A DNA stretch of 64,000 nt from Cruorifilaria tuberocauda (taxonomy: Eukaryota > Nematoda > Chromadorea > Rhabditida > Onchocercidae), in assembly GCA_013365365.1 (NCBI GenBank), contig JABVXU010000137.1, positions 1 through 64,000 of the forward strand, given 5' to 3'. This document shows, piece after piece, positions 27,921 through 40,899 of the stretch. Position numbers and translations under genes: made by a program. Each line of letters begins with the position of its first letter. The stretch's first letter is position 1. The notes beneath the pieces are model-generated. The model was given only the letters and a program-made list of their open reading frames with translations, was not told where the DNA came from and searched no databases.

Positions 27921-30900
27921 ATTGTTGTTGAAATTTCTCTCAGCTGCTAAATCACACTTAAATTCAGTTTAATGAATTTAAATGAGTTTAATGGTTTATT
28001 TAACAATTTCGATGGTCAGTTAGCTATTCTTTCATCGGAAGTTTAAATTTAATCTGATTGAAAAATTTTTAATCTAATCAATTTAATCAATCATTTTCTG
28101 TCCAGGTTACCATAACTTTCCGTGATCAATTTATCTTGGTAGTATTCATCGAGACTGACCTTTGACATATCATTAAGGTTTCCGTATTCCAGCATGTTCG
28201 AGAAAAGTAGACGAAACAAATATCACATGCATGAATAAATGAAGAATTCAAAAACACTAATATAATGGAATTTAAAAATAATCAAGCCTGATCATTCATC
28301 AGTTTTCATTTTAATTCACTTAAAGTATATTATTGATGAAATTGATTGTAAAACAATTCAAATGATTCAATTCCATATTGCGAAAAAAAAACAAGCAATA
28401 AAAATAATAAAAACTATCAATATTTAAAATGCATAGCAATAACTAATAAATTTTAATATCCATTTTTAGTGAACAGTTTAATTATATCCTAAAGTAAACG
28501 ATTGAATTAAATTTAGCATGTATCATACAAAGGAAAAAAAGTTTTATCTTTTATTGATACCAATCGATTAATGTTGTTAACTTAATATACTGTTAGTGTG
28601 ATATTATTAATAAAATTCAATTTGCGATTAAATTTCATCAAATAAAAATTATACAAGAAAATTTCACAATATTTATAATGACAATTGGTATTGAAAGAAA
28701 AAAAAAAGAAAGGAAAAGCTTATGCTATTTAGGAAAAGCTTATTTTCATCAATCATAGATAAATATGGAAGAGAAAAAGAGAAATGAATTTTTAATAAAT
28801 ATAATGGAATCAATGAAAATTGATGGCAATTATTTCAACAATAGAGGGAAATTATTATCGAATGAATAAATGGAAACGATTTGAGTAATTTTCAAATATC
28901 TTATTGTTGTTCATATATAAATATCATATTTTAATATTTATCGAAAAATTCATTTCTGCTTATTTACTGCTTATTCGACAAAAAGTATCAATCGTTTCTT
29001 CAGCAATGCTGTATGTTTCGTAATATATTTATTCATTTATATAAATGAAATTTTCTTTTAAATTATAATAATCAAATATTTTTAATTGATCGATGATAAA
29101 TTATTAAACTTTGATCACTGATAAATCAGTGATAAATCATCAAACAATATCACTTGAATGATAATGTTGTTTTAATTAATAGCAATTATAGTACAATATC
29201 ATAATTAATAGTAATCATAGATTTTTGTATTTTCATAATTATATTGAGCATACTGCAATATCTTTCTTTTTCCTCCATTATTTATTTATTCTTTTTGTTT
29301 ATTTTCAATCACTGAAAATGAATTTTATTCTCGAAATAGTTAGAATTTCAAAAATTTGCTTTTAACTGTAATTAATTCCATTTTTCGGAAGATACCTTTA
29401 TTTTATTAAAGTGTTGTTTTTACGAAAAAATTTTTGCAAAGTTTGAATAAACTGAAAAAAATGTAAAGTGAATAAATATGCAACAGTTAAATCTAATATT
29501 TCAAGTGTATTTTCAAACTCACTAAAAATCTAAAATCCTCCATTTCAATAAACAATTTATTCCATTACTATTCATATACATCGCTTAATTAATGATTAAA
29601 TTCAATTCCAAAAAATTTGTTCAGTCAATAAAAATGCCTTACAGTAATTGCATGCTTTATTATTTGCATAATAAAATATTTTTGAAAATTGCATGTTAAA
29701 TATATTTTCTTTTTTCGTTTCTTATTGAATGCAAAAACTGTAATTATTTTAACAATTAATTAAATTGCTATAATTTTTAGCATTCACAGTAAAATAAATC
29801 TTCCATTTAATGTTAATGCAATTTCTTAAGAGAATGTTTTTATTTTCAACGAACAACAATTTACAATCAAATAAATGATAGAAAACAAATAAAGAATCAA
29901 TAAAATATGAATAAACAAACAAACAAAAAATATTATAATTGAACGAAAAAACAAATAAGCATGATAATGCTTGGTTGTTACTCTTTTTAGCAATAATAAA
30001 AGTTTAACGGAAAAATGCAATGTAAACTTGCTTACTGTATGAAGTTTTTAACTAAACTTATTTGTAACAAAATCAATGATTATTATCATTTTAATTTTAA
30101 TAGAAATATCATTTTAATATCATTTTAATAGAAATTTTAGTAAATTAAAAAAATTTTTCTATTAATTTTATCAAAAAGCACTTTTAATCGAATTTTTTTT
30201 TTGTTTTTATTGGATTAAAAAATTCATATTTGTTTCTTTTTTTATGAAAAAACATGAAAATAGTTTGACCTGGAGACGTGGAAAAATTTCGGTGGTAAAG
30301 GAAATATTACAAGGAAAAAGTTTTCAAACAATTTATGGTAAATATTATATATAAATGATTAATTTGATCTTGACCTTTAAACCTTTGTTTTTTAAAATTT
30401 AAAAGCGAATTTGGATCTCATATGATGCAGGATTACAGAAGCAAATCAAAGCTGTTAAATATTTTTAAACTGTAGCTTATCCTCAGCTTCGTTTCAATTA
30501 TTAAGCATTCAAATCAATTTAACGAAAAAGAATTTTTGTTAATTTAAAAAAACAATATAAACATATTGTTTTTATAAACATACTTGATTTCATATCATTT
30601 TCATTCCTTGTAAAGTGATTTCATTTCTCTCAAATGAATTTAATTAAAATTGAGATATATGCTAATAAATATATTTCTTCCTTCTTCTATCTTTTCGTTT
30701 CACCATTATCCGATAGATTTTAGTAATCATTTACCTAATTCTCATCATTTTATCGTTACCCTAAAATTGGCAGAAAATAAAAAAGTTAAAGAAGATAAGT
30801 TAGAATTTTCATCTCGAGAGTTATGGTGCAATTATCCGATTCGAAAACATTCTAGAAATCGAAGTAAATTATATTGTTGCAAGAGTAAACATGAAATTCG

Positions 30901-31281
30901 TGGTGCTCTCGATATTCTAATATAATTTGAATAAAATTAGAGGAAATATCTCAAAAAAGTAATTGCATTTTGAAATTTGAAGGAAATAAAACGACCTAAT
31001 TTATTGAATGTATTATTTGACGTTTATCTTGATTATTGATATTTCATTATGCAACTCTTTTTTTTTCTCATTTTTTTTTAAAGTCAGTATTTAAAAAACC
31101 ACTTTGATCCATATTTTTTTCCTAAATGGTTCTAAAGTAAGTTGAGAAATGGCTGTAATATTCCGAAAATAATCCGATATATTTACTTGAAATATTTTGC
31201 TAAATTTATCACTCGAAATTTTCCTAAATTCCCTTTCCCTTTCCGATATCACAATGCATTGATGATGCAAGGAATTAAGAA

Positions 31282-31435
31282 TAAGGACGATAACATAAAT
31301 GAAAGTGAAATATTACTACATCAATAAGTTATATGAACAATAATTTTTAATATATTGTTAAGGACGATAACATAAATGAAAGTGAAATATTACTACATCA
31401 ATAAGTTATATGAACAATAATTTTTAATATATTGT
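31282..31435. repeat. Perfect tandem duplication of a 77-bp unit
   Basis: 31282-31358 is repeated without visible change at 31359-31435, beginning TAAGGACGATAAC. The absence of differences points to a recent event or an assembly artefact. It lies about 0.9 kb ahead of the first recognised exon of K2P copy B. Confidence 0.9.
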
Positions 31436-32296
31436 TAAACATTTGAAAATTAATTTTCTATTGATAGAGATATTGATAAGAAAAATGATTTATCATCTCG
31501 ATTATTTCTTCTTTCTTCCAACTTTGATTGCTCTTTTGATTGTTTCTTATTTTTTATCAAATCAATTCCTCATTACTATTGTCTATTTGTTTAGCAAAAA
31601 GCAACCTACAATTATCATCAAAATTAGATTCTTTCTTTCTTTTCTCTCTTCTCTTCCTTACCTGGCCTTTTCTTCATTTCAATTCATTTTTTAAAATTTT
31701 ATATTGAATTAAATGGAATTACAACAAAGATGATACTGTAGATTGGTGGTACCTTTTCTTTTATTGTTTGTAAAAAAATTTTAATTTGAAATTATATAAT
31801 ATTGCAAACATGCTATGCTAGCAAGGTATGCAATTTACACGGTGGTATATTTTATTTTCAAAGAAATCTTTCTTTCTTTCTTTCTTTCTACTTATATTTA
31901 TTTATTTTTAGGTTTTATCTTTTTTTTTTTAATTTCATTTCACAACTATATGAAAATTTTCCATTAAATTGAACCAGAATTAGATGAAATACTCAAAAAT
32001 TTAATAATTCAAAATTAATTAATAAATTTCTTTATTTCATTTGAAACTTAATTTTTGGAAATCGAATTTTGAAATCGAATGTTTAAATTTCTGTATTCAT
32101 AACTGTATTATTTGAATTTCTGAAAATGAAATGTGTTAATCATCTCTATAATTTCATGATCGTAGAAAATTTTTGGAAAAAAAATTAAAGAAGTTGATTA
32201 ATTTCAGTTAACATAGGTAAAAGTATACAAAATAATCAAATCAATATTTTAAATTAATATCTTATTTATGCTGTACGACAATTTTGAAATTTACAG

Positions 32297-35200
32297 ATTC
32301 GTTCATAGCGGTGATAAGGAGAAAACTGTGACAACTGATAAAAAGAAAAGGATGTTACCTGGTTGGATACGTGTAGCTGGCTCAAAAGTTTGTTTACTTA
32401 TTTATTTTTTACTCTTCTCCTAATGCAATTAACTTACCTACAAGTTGGGAGAAAGAAAAATTTTTGTTGAATTAAAAGCGAAAAAAAAAAGAGTTAAGTA
32501 ATTAGTGTCTTTTCAATTATCTATAATTTTCTAATTTTAATCAAATTTCATTTATTATTTATTTGTTCAAAACATTTTTCAAAATGTTTTAAAATTGAAT
32601 GATTCAATTTTTTTATAATTGTTAACAAAAATCAACTGTAATGATTGTTACCTTAGGTATGAATAAGGTATGAAGTAATTAAAGTGAAATAATATAAGAT
32701 TTGAAATATAACGAACAGTAAAATGAAATGTTGAAAAAATAGAAGCATCAATTCTTTAAATTAAAAAAAATAATCAAAGTAATAAAAACATCTGGAATTC
32801 TTACTGATTAATCATTTTCTTATCAGTATATAAAACAAAAAAAAAAACTTTGCAAGCATTTAAGCATAATTCTTCCAAAGTCAAATTTCTCGCATTTCTT
32901 TTATTTTTATTTTTTTTCTTGTTGATTTTATCATTTCCAAGAATTGAAAAATTAATTGAATATAGTTGCCTAAGCGTTTATTAGAATTAATCATTCAATA
33001 AGTTTTTTTTTTTTTTAAATTCTTGATATCATTTATTTTCTCGCATATTCTTTGCATGCAATAAAATTAATTAAGCTTAATTGGTAATGAAAACAGGAGT
33101 ATTTTGAAAATTTTTAAAAACATCAAATCAATATATGGTTGTAATTTTAGGATTAAAAATTACTCAGAAATTTTTTAATTGCACCGAAACAGAATTCCAA
33201 GTTTTTCATACTTATAACTTATAATTTGATTTTTTTTTTAATTTTCATCTTCTAAAATTATGGTAAGGTAAAAAAGTGTTTTCTAGTTACTTTCAAATAA
33301 CTATTTTGTTTCTTTTCTCAGAATTAAAAAAAAAAAATTTATAATTGTAATTAAAAACTTCCAACTGACAAACAAATTCATTTTATATTTTTTCTTAAAC
33401 AATTCAAATTTATTTTTTGTCGTCAATTTTCATTTACGAATACTCAATTAAGAATTTCGATTTACTCTTAGATGGGGCCAATATTTTTACGTGTTTTGCT
33501 GGTAACTGCTGTTTCTCTTTACGCCGTTTTTGGTGCTCTCGTACTATCACACTTGGAAAGTAAACCGGTACGTCAATTACCGAATTTCATCTTAAAGGAT
33601 GCCATCAATCAAACTTTCTTCGGTATGTTCTGGAAGTATCATCTATTGGATGTTCGTAATTTCTCACTTACATTAAATATCGTTAATTAATTTCACACCT
33701 TGATAAAAATTATCATCAAGATTAAAATTATTTATGGATGATAATATTCATATTAGTATTGAAAGAATTTTTTTTACATATTTCTCATAGTATTATGAAT
33801 CCTGTCCCAGCAATTAATGTTCTATCAAAGTTTTCCTGATTTGAATTCCAATTTACAAATGCTTAAATCGTAAATTCAAAAGTTTTGAGAGTAGTTATCT
33901 TGTGAAAGTAATCATCTAACTCATACGAAATTGTACGTGCAAGTGAATTGGAAAAATTATTATGAATTAATTTGTAAATTAAATCACCAATTTTCAAATT
34001 TCTTTTAAACTTCTACTTGAGTAATCATCACTTCTTTGGATGGTTAATATCACAATCGTACATTTAGAATCGGCCGTATCTACAAATCGCTCGAATCAAT
34101 CTTGGAATAATATTCGTCAGTGTATAACTTATGTTATCAGGGTAATCAATAATTATTTTCCGATCAATATCAAATATCACAAACATATATAACATATTCA
34201 TTTCTTATTTTATTTCTTTTTCTTTTCATTCTTCCAGTTTAAAAATATATAAATAAAAATATAATTAAAAGAAATGAAACCGGTTGCTATAATTTTTCAG
34301 ATTTAGTAATAAAACAGATTTTATCTAAATCAGTTTTAAGAAAAAAAAAGAAAGAATTATGATTTTGATCAACGAATAAATTTTCTTGAATTGTAAGAAT
34401 TTTACAAAATTTACAAATTGAATTATTGAATACAAAATTGAATTCTACAAATTCATTATTTCAGCTATTTTATTTAATTGTAAAATATTAATGATCATAA
34501 CGAATGTATAGTATTGTAACTTTGTAGTATTTAAAAAAAATTTTTTTTTAAATTTAAAATAAATTTCAGGATTCATTAAAAAGGAGCAATTGTTCTAATA
34601 GTATATCCGATCATTTATCACTTCATTACTTCAGATATTGCTATTATTACGCTTTATTTTCATTTTTAAATAAAACTGGTAATATAAGTGATAAGGGACA
34701 AAATGATAACGATAATTACTTAAAATGTAAACCGTTTGTTTCCCGTTAATTCCTTAATCATTATAATGCATCATATTAATGGATTATATGAATAACTGGA
34801 ATAATCCGATAATTTATTAATTCAATAAATAAATTTTGAAAAACCAAACAGAAAAAAAACAACTTACCTATAATTTTAGCCTTAAAATCTATTAATCAAT
34901 TTTAGTAAATTTTACAACTGGAAAATTTTATTAATTTAAAAACTTTCTCGTGTCACTTTGTTTAGATATGGAAATGATAAATGGTTCATCAGCTGAATCA
35001 TGGCCATTTATTGATTCGTTATTATTTGCATTTGCACTTATCACAACCATTGGTTTGTTTCAATTTTATTTGAAAAAAAAATACAATTTAATCAATAATA
35101 GAACCGAAAAAGATAAATATCAATATTAGGATTGGAAATACGATAAAATACTAAATAACCAAATACTAGAACAAATTTGATATTGATAAATTGATTTAGA

Positions 35201-38200
35201 ATGACACATAGTCTCACATACCATAGTTCCTATGTTATTATTTTTTAAGGTATTTGGGAAATTAACAAATTTTGGATATCTTTTTATGATTGAATCTCGC
35301 AATCGATCCCACCAAATAACGACAAACAAATAATTTGTAATTTACCAAATATATATATATATATATATTTATTACAAAAAATAAAATTTTTAGCATAATT
35401 TAATTTCTAATTATCATTTTAATTTTTCATTTTTCTTCATTTTCTTTCTCTTCTTCTTTTTTTTTTTTTTCAATTTTTCTCTCAGGTTATGGTAATATTA
35501 CACCGAAAACTTTTGCCGGACGAATGTTCTGCATATTTTTTTCGGCATTTGGTGTACCATTAACATTACTTGCTATCGCAGATCTTGGCAAATTTATCGC
35601 TCAAATCATTTTCGCCTGTAATGACCGATTAAATGCACATATAAAGTTATTAAATTTTTCAAAATTTTATAAATACTTCCTGTTTTTTTCTTTTTCATAT
35701 CCTAGAAATTTCTATTTAAATTCTTTTTCTCAATCAAGAAATAAATAAATAGTTTTCTGATATGGAGGAAATTTAAAATGAAAAATCTAACCAATAAATT
35801 TTGCTATATTTTTAGAATTCATACTTAAACCTGTTTGTTATGTTAGCTAAAAAGCAATTCACTCGTATAACTATTCAATTATCTTCTCTTTTTTTTATTA
35901 TAGGAAATTATGGCAACGAAATTCTTTGCGAAATCGTTTTAGGATGATGATAGCCGATCGTAAATCGAATAAAATCCTGAATGATATGAATAATTTGAGA
36001 GTTAAATTATCACGAGCAGAAAATGGTAATAATGAATCAGGTCGACGAAATAACAATGATAAAGAGGTTCTTCTTTTTTTTTTTTTTTTTCTGAAATAAA
36101 TTTCTGATACTAGTATTCATTTTTATAAACAGGCAGAGATGAAAAGAAAAAAAAAATTTATAAAATTAAGATTAATGGAGCAGATGAAAACGAAGAGATA
36201 GGTGATAATAATGAACAACCAAATCGAACATTGATTCTTTTCATACTATTTATCATTTATGTTATCGGTGGATCATTACTACTTAGCAGCTATGAACCTG
36301 AAATGCCATTTTTTACCGTAAGTAATTAATAAAGGCTAATAAATTTTTTCATTTACTCAATATGAAAAAAGAAACTTTCAGCTATTTTTCAATAAAGCCT
36401 ATTTGATCATTCGTTTTTTTTGAATTACTATTTATTCCTTTCTTCGTCTTAAAAATATTGAAAGTTTAAAATCGATTGATTACAAAAAATTCATATGAAT
36501 AACTGCTAAAATTATTTTTAATTCACTTAATACTGTTAAATATGTGATAATTTTCAGGCCATATATTTCAACTTTATAACATTAACATCTATTGGACTTG
36601 GTGATATTGTCCCACAACGGTTTAATTTTAGTAATTTTAGGATTTGCAATCATTACTGTTATTTACTGATTTCAGAAAAGCATAAAAATATAAATTAATA
36701 TAAGAAATTTTATTCCTCATCTTTGACAAATCAATTACTTAATTTTCTTTTTGCAAATTAATTATTCAATTATTTCTTTTTTGATACAAATCAATGATTT
36801 AAAAAAATTTTAAAGATTTTTTTTTTGCAGAAGAACTTATATGGCAATAACGATTCTGTACATAATTGTTGGCTTAGCACTTACAACGATTGCTATTGAA
36901 ATAGCTGCGGATACATTGAAGCAATTACATTATTTCAGGCGACAAATTAAAAATGTTGGAAATATTGAAATTTGGTTTGGTGGCAAAAGGTTTTTTTTTT
37001 TTAAATCTTATTTTTAATAAATGTAATCATAGTAATTTAATATGCTAATTTTATTTATTCAATTAAATTTAGAGTTATTACTAGTGAGTAAATTTGTTCA
37101 CAGTTAAATGTAACTTTAATATTTTCGTACTTAATTATTTTTAATAAATGTAATCATAGTAATTTAATATGCTAATTTCATTCACTCAATTAAACGATGA
37201 AATTTAGAGTTATTACTAGTAAATAAATTTGTTCACAGTTAAATGTAACTTTAATATTTTCGTACTTAATTAATTGAAACAAGAGGAAATTTAAAGTAAA
37301 ATTCTTGTAAAAAGTTAGTTAAAAATTTCATTTCATACGATAAATTCTTAATATTTTTTATTTACTTTATTATTATTAAATTTACTTTGAAATTTTTAAT
37401 TATTTACTTTATTGTTACTGTTAAACTTGTACTAGTATTTAATGCAATATATTTTTCATCGGTTTTACTCTTGCATAACGGAAATAATTTTAAAGTTTAA
37501 CATAACTTTTCTCAATCTTTTCCCATTTTTAATTATATGTATGTATTCTACTGAAATTAAGGTTAAATTAAATTTGAAAAATCTTACAGATTATCTTACA
37601 GATTAACTGTTCGTCAAATAATCCGTAATTTATGTGATCAGTTCAATGTACCTGATACCGCATTATCTGACTTCAATATCGGTAATTTTGTGGAACAAGC
37701 AATTCAAGTTGAAGCTGGCGAACGACCTCCATTAAGAGTAGATTCTTGATATTTTCATTACTTGTTCATTCTTATACTTTTTTCAAATCTATCATCAATT
37801 TTTAGAATTTAACACCATGTCAAGAACCTGAAATTCCATCCGAACATGAACCGGAATCAGAGCATGTATCAGAATCTACACCCATACTATCGCAAGAGGA
37901 GGAACATGAGCCCACACCTGAACCTGAACCTGAACCGGAACCTGAACCTGAACCAGAAGTACCAACACCACCACGTGAACCAACACCAGTAATTGTAGAA
38001 TTAGAGCCTATACCAGATCCTGAACTGTATCCACTGAATTTATCGCAAGAAATGGAAAAAATTCCATATATACCTGAGATACCGGAACCGGAACCGGAAC
38101 CTGAACCGACACCTGAAATACCGGAACCAGAACCAGAACCTGAACCAACACCCGAGATACCGGAACCGGAACCGGAACCTGAACCGATACCCGAGATACC

Positions 38201-39151
38201 GGAACCTGAACCGACACCTTCGCCTGAATCAGTGCCAGAACTACCAGAACTATCTGAGGTTGAAGAAACAGAGGAAATAGAATCAGAACGAGAGATTCAA
38301 CCGGTACGTTAATCGTTTTATTGATAGGATACTGAATGTTATTTTGAAGTTTTTAGTTTCTTGCTAGTATAATAATAATTACTCTAATAATAATAATTAC
38401 ATTTGCAGGTAGAGCAGACTGTTCCGGAGCGTAAGTTTTAATTGAACTATTTTTTAATTAAATTAAACTTTTAGAATTTTTTAAATAAAAATAAATATTA
38501 CACCCTTAATGAAGAAAAAAATTAAATCACAGATTTGAATTTACAAAAAAAAGTTTAGAAATTTTAAAGTACTCAAACGTTAAATAAACTTTGCTTAAAT
38601 TTCTAAACAGCACACATTCATAACTCTGATTTGTAAAGCTTTTTTAGAAAGAGTTTTAATTAGATTATCATTAGTAAAGACAATATTTTGGAACTTTGGA
38701 TTAGATTAAAAAATGGTAAAAATTGAAGTTTGTGATCAATTCATTGAAGTTTACCCAGAGATTCATGCATCACGTGATAACGTCAAGTTACCTTACGCAT
38801 CACCTATCTATCTGCTTTTCATGTTATTTAGTTTGGATAAGAAATAGTGTTTGTATGTTAGCTAAAATTAATATTATTTTAAATTGACAAAATTCAATCA
38901 CTGAAATTTCAGCATCAGCAGATATAGGAGCACGGCGAAAAGGTTACAGTGAGGAAGCCTGGAAGCGTTATCTGGAATATAAGAATGTAAGTTATCTATT
39001 CATATAGATACACGATATATATATGTAATATTAATATATATTTCAGGAATGGAATAAGTTTCAGCGCCTTTCACGTACCCTTGCACGTAAACCACGTCCG
39101 AAGGGTGCAGGAAAAAAAACGATTACAAAGTCTCCGGATGATCCAAAATAA
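32297..39151 (+). CDS. Two-pore-domain potassium channel (TWK family), copy B, with Pro-Glu repeat tail; 5' end unsure
   Basis: K2P leak potassium channel. Exons: 32297-32387, 33472-33559, 34068-34141, 34570-34726, 34966-35052, 35486-35645, 35904-36025, 36133-36317, 36558-36619, 36831-36989, 37602-37737, 37806-38303, 38409-38430, 38913-38986, 39047-39151. The frame is kept throughout, giving 672 residues. The first listed exon needs 2 nt from an earlier exon unless it is trans-spliced and starts at the Met codon 32352. M1 [20 protein letters not shown]; pore 1 TTIGYGN split by an intron; M3 [18 protein letters not shown]; pore 2 TSIGLGD; M4 [20 protein letters not shown]. The tail carries 166 residues of acidic Pro-Glu repeats and ends in a basic segment ([16 protein letters not shown]). 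Compared with copy A it has an extra intron between M3 and pore 2. AATAAA overlaps the stop codon (39147-39152). Confidence 0.9.
37011..37272. repeat. Imperfect tandem duplication of a ~127-bp unit
   Basis: The sequence from 37011 (TTTTTAATAAATGTAATCAT) recurs from 37138, with scattered differences and a short insertion (ACGATGA) in the second copy. It sits inside the intron before the 37602 exon of K2P copy B. Confidence 0.85.
37919..38222 (+). repeat. Coding Pro-Glu repeats of K2P copy B
   Basis: CCN-GAA alternation forms a first block (about 37919-37960). A set of units of the type [13 protein letters not shown] follows at about 38077-38222, three near-complete and one short. The proline third positions vary (CCG, CCA, CCT) between units, so the repeat is not a fresh slippage product along its whole length. 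The reverse strand is also open here, but that is a by-product of the repeat. Confidence 0.85.
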
Positions 39152-40899
39152 AACTTGTTGCTTTATTTTATTTACAAATTTGAAAAAAAAAAATTCTTGC
39201 AAAATGTAATATTTAATGACAACTTGAAAATGCTCAAATAATTATGGAACTAATATGAAACTGACTGTATTAATTCCAAAGCTATAAAAGATAACGAAAG
39301 AGAAAATGATATACATATGATGATCAAAATTGAGTAATATTAAGGAAAATTTATGAAATATTATTAAAATACCTCTTAAATCTGTTAATTGAGGAATAAG
39401 TTTGATATTTGAAAAAAAAAAATTTATCATCATGATAATTCACTTAAATACAGAAGGGATTGATAAGCAAATATTGTTATGAGATATTTATAGGAAAACA
39501 AACAAACAAAAAAAAAAATGTTAATCAATTTTGGTTTAATTCGTTTCATTTCGCAATTATTTCACGATTAGCAATGGAAAAAATTGGAAATTTTAAATTA
39601 AAAATTGCATATTTTAAAAAATGATATTTTAAATTGGATATTTTAAGTAAATTTTAAATTAAAGATTGGATATTAAATGATTAGTGCATAAATAGAATCT
39701 AAATTATTGATTTGTTTTAAAACCGGAAAAAAAAACAAAAAACATCGTGCAGTAACTCATTCTGGAATTATAAAACGTTACACTTACATTTAATGATGAA
39801 AAATGATAATCTGTCTGATAAGACAAAAAATGTTAAGACAGTGATAATCTAGTGTTAATCATGTTATCAGTAATTTGTTGATATTAAATGATTTGTTAAT
39901 TATGATTAAATTATCAAATGATTCGTCTCGTTGATATCACTTAAATTATCCAAATTGCTATTGTGAATTAGTTTAAAACCACATAGCACCATCCTTTGAA
40001 TAAAAATTTAATTATAATTGAAAATAAAAGCAATTATTGAAGCATAGTGAGTGGTTAATTCGATTGAAAAAGATATTACTATCATTTTCTCGTTAATAGC
40101 TTTATCACTGTTATAGCCGATTTTCCATTTCATTTACTTTTCAATTGTAAGTTTTTAACATAGTTAAATTAGAAAACAGAGAAGAAAAGTTTGATAAAAG
40201 TTTGGATCAAATTTGAAAATTTCATTCAAATTCCGTAAATATTAATATGAAATAATTATTTGTCAAATTGTTCCTTGACAATACTTTTTTTTTCCTTTAC
40301 TCATTTTAAATGATAAGTAATCTTCTCATTGCATTTCTTTATCATTATTGGAATACCTGATTGATATGATGCTGATAATTCGTAAAAAATTAAAATTTAT
40401 AGAATTTAAAATCACATAATTTCTTCTGTCCTAATAAACGGATTAACAGATAGATTATTTCAATTTGTATTAAATATTGCTAATATGTTCGATAAATTAT
40501 TTACCATAAAATTATCAAATTTCTTTTTTCTTCTTTTCTTTGTTACAAAATGCTTATAAAAGAGTTATTAAAAAAAAATTTATAAACTAAATCAAAATCT
40601 TTTCAAATTTATTTAGTATTTTTTTTTAAGAAAAATTAAATTTTAACTTTAATAAGATCAATTTTCTGCGTGTTTTGTAATTAACTATATGATTTTTTTT
40701 TTCTTATTTGAAAATCTATTATTAACAATTTCTTTATTTTTATCCCAAATTTGTTAATTTCAAGATTTATAAAGCTAGAGAGAGAGAGAGAGAGAGAGAG
40801 AGAAGGAGAGGAAAAAAGTTATTTTAACAATTTTTGAGATATGTTTACAGAGGTGAGGTAAACAAATGTTTACATAGAAAGTTTCGTGAAAACAACAAA
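39152..40899. other. Convergent intergenic region
   Basis: AT-rich 3' flanks of K2P copy B (plus) and the Cys-rich gene (minus). Contains an (AG)13 run at 40777-40802. TTTATT at 40733-40738 may be the minus-strand AATAAA signal of the Cys-rich gene. No gene seen. Confidence 0.5.
40777..40802. repeat. (AG)13 microsatellite
   Basis: Uninterrupted AG alternation about 100 bp beyond the stop codon of the Cys-rich gene. Confidence 0.9.

Larger units (their letters stand above)
21103..32296. other. 11-kb region between divergent K2P genes
   Basis: Very AT-rich, homopolymer-rich sequence with many stops in every frame. It must hold the promoters and missing 5' exons of both K2P genes. It contains a run of ATTAAG-like units (about 21283-21312), a TA tract (23080-23120), ATAAATAAATA near 25470, the GC-richer block at 27565-27920, a 77-bp tandem duplication (31282-31435) and a TTTC run near 31869. 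Two plus-strand open segments at 30757-30925 (SSRELWCNYPIRKHSRNRSK) and 31142-31327 look faintly coding but do not join the downstream K2P exon in phase. No other gene seen. Confidence 0.5.

Noticed and set aside
36026..36066. Longer version of the K2P-B exon ending GRRNNNDKE before GTTCTT
   Set aside because: That donor is phase 0 and does not fit the next exon; the GTAATA donor after 36025 is stronger and in phase.
38008..38217. Reverse-strand Val-Pro repeat open frame
   Set aside because: Mirror image of the Pro-Glu codons of K2P copy B; no splice context or start region.
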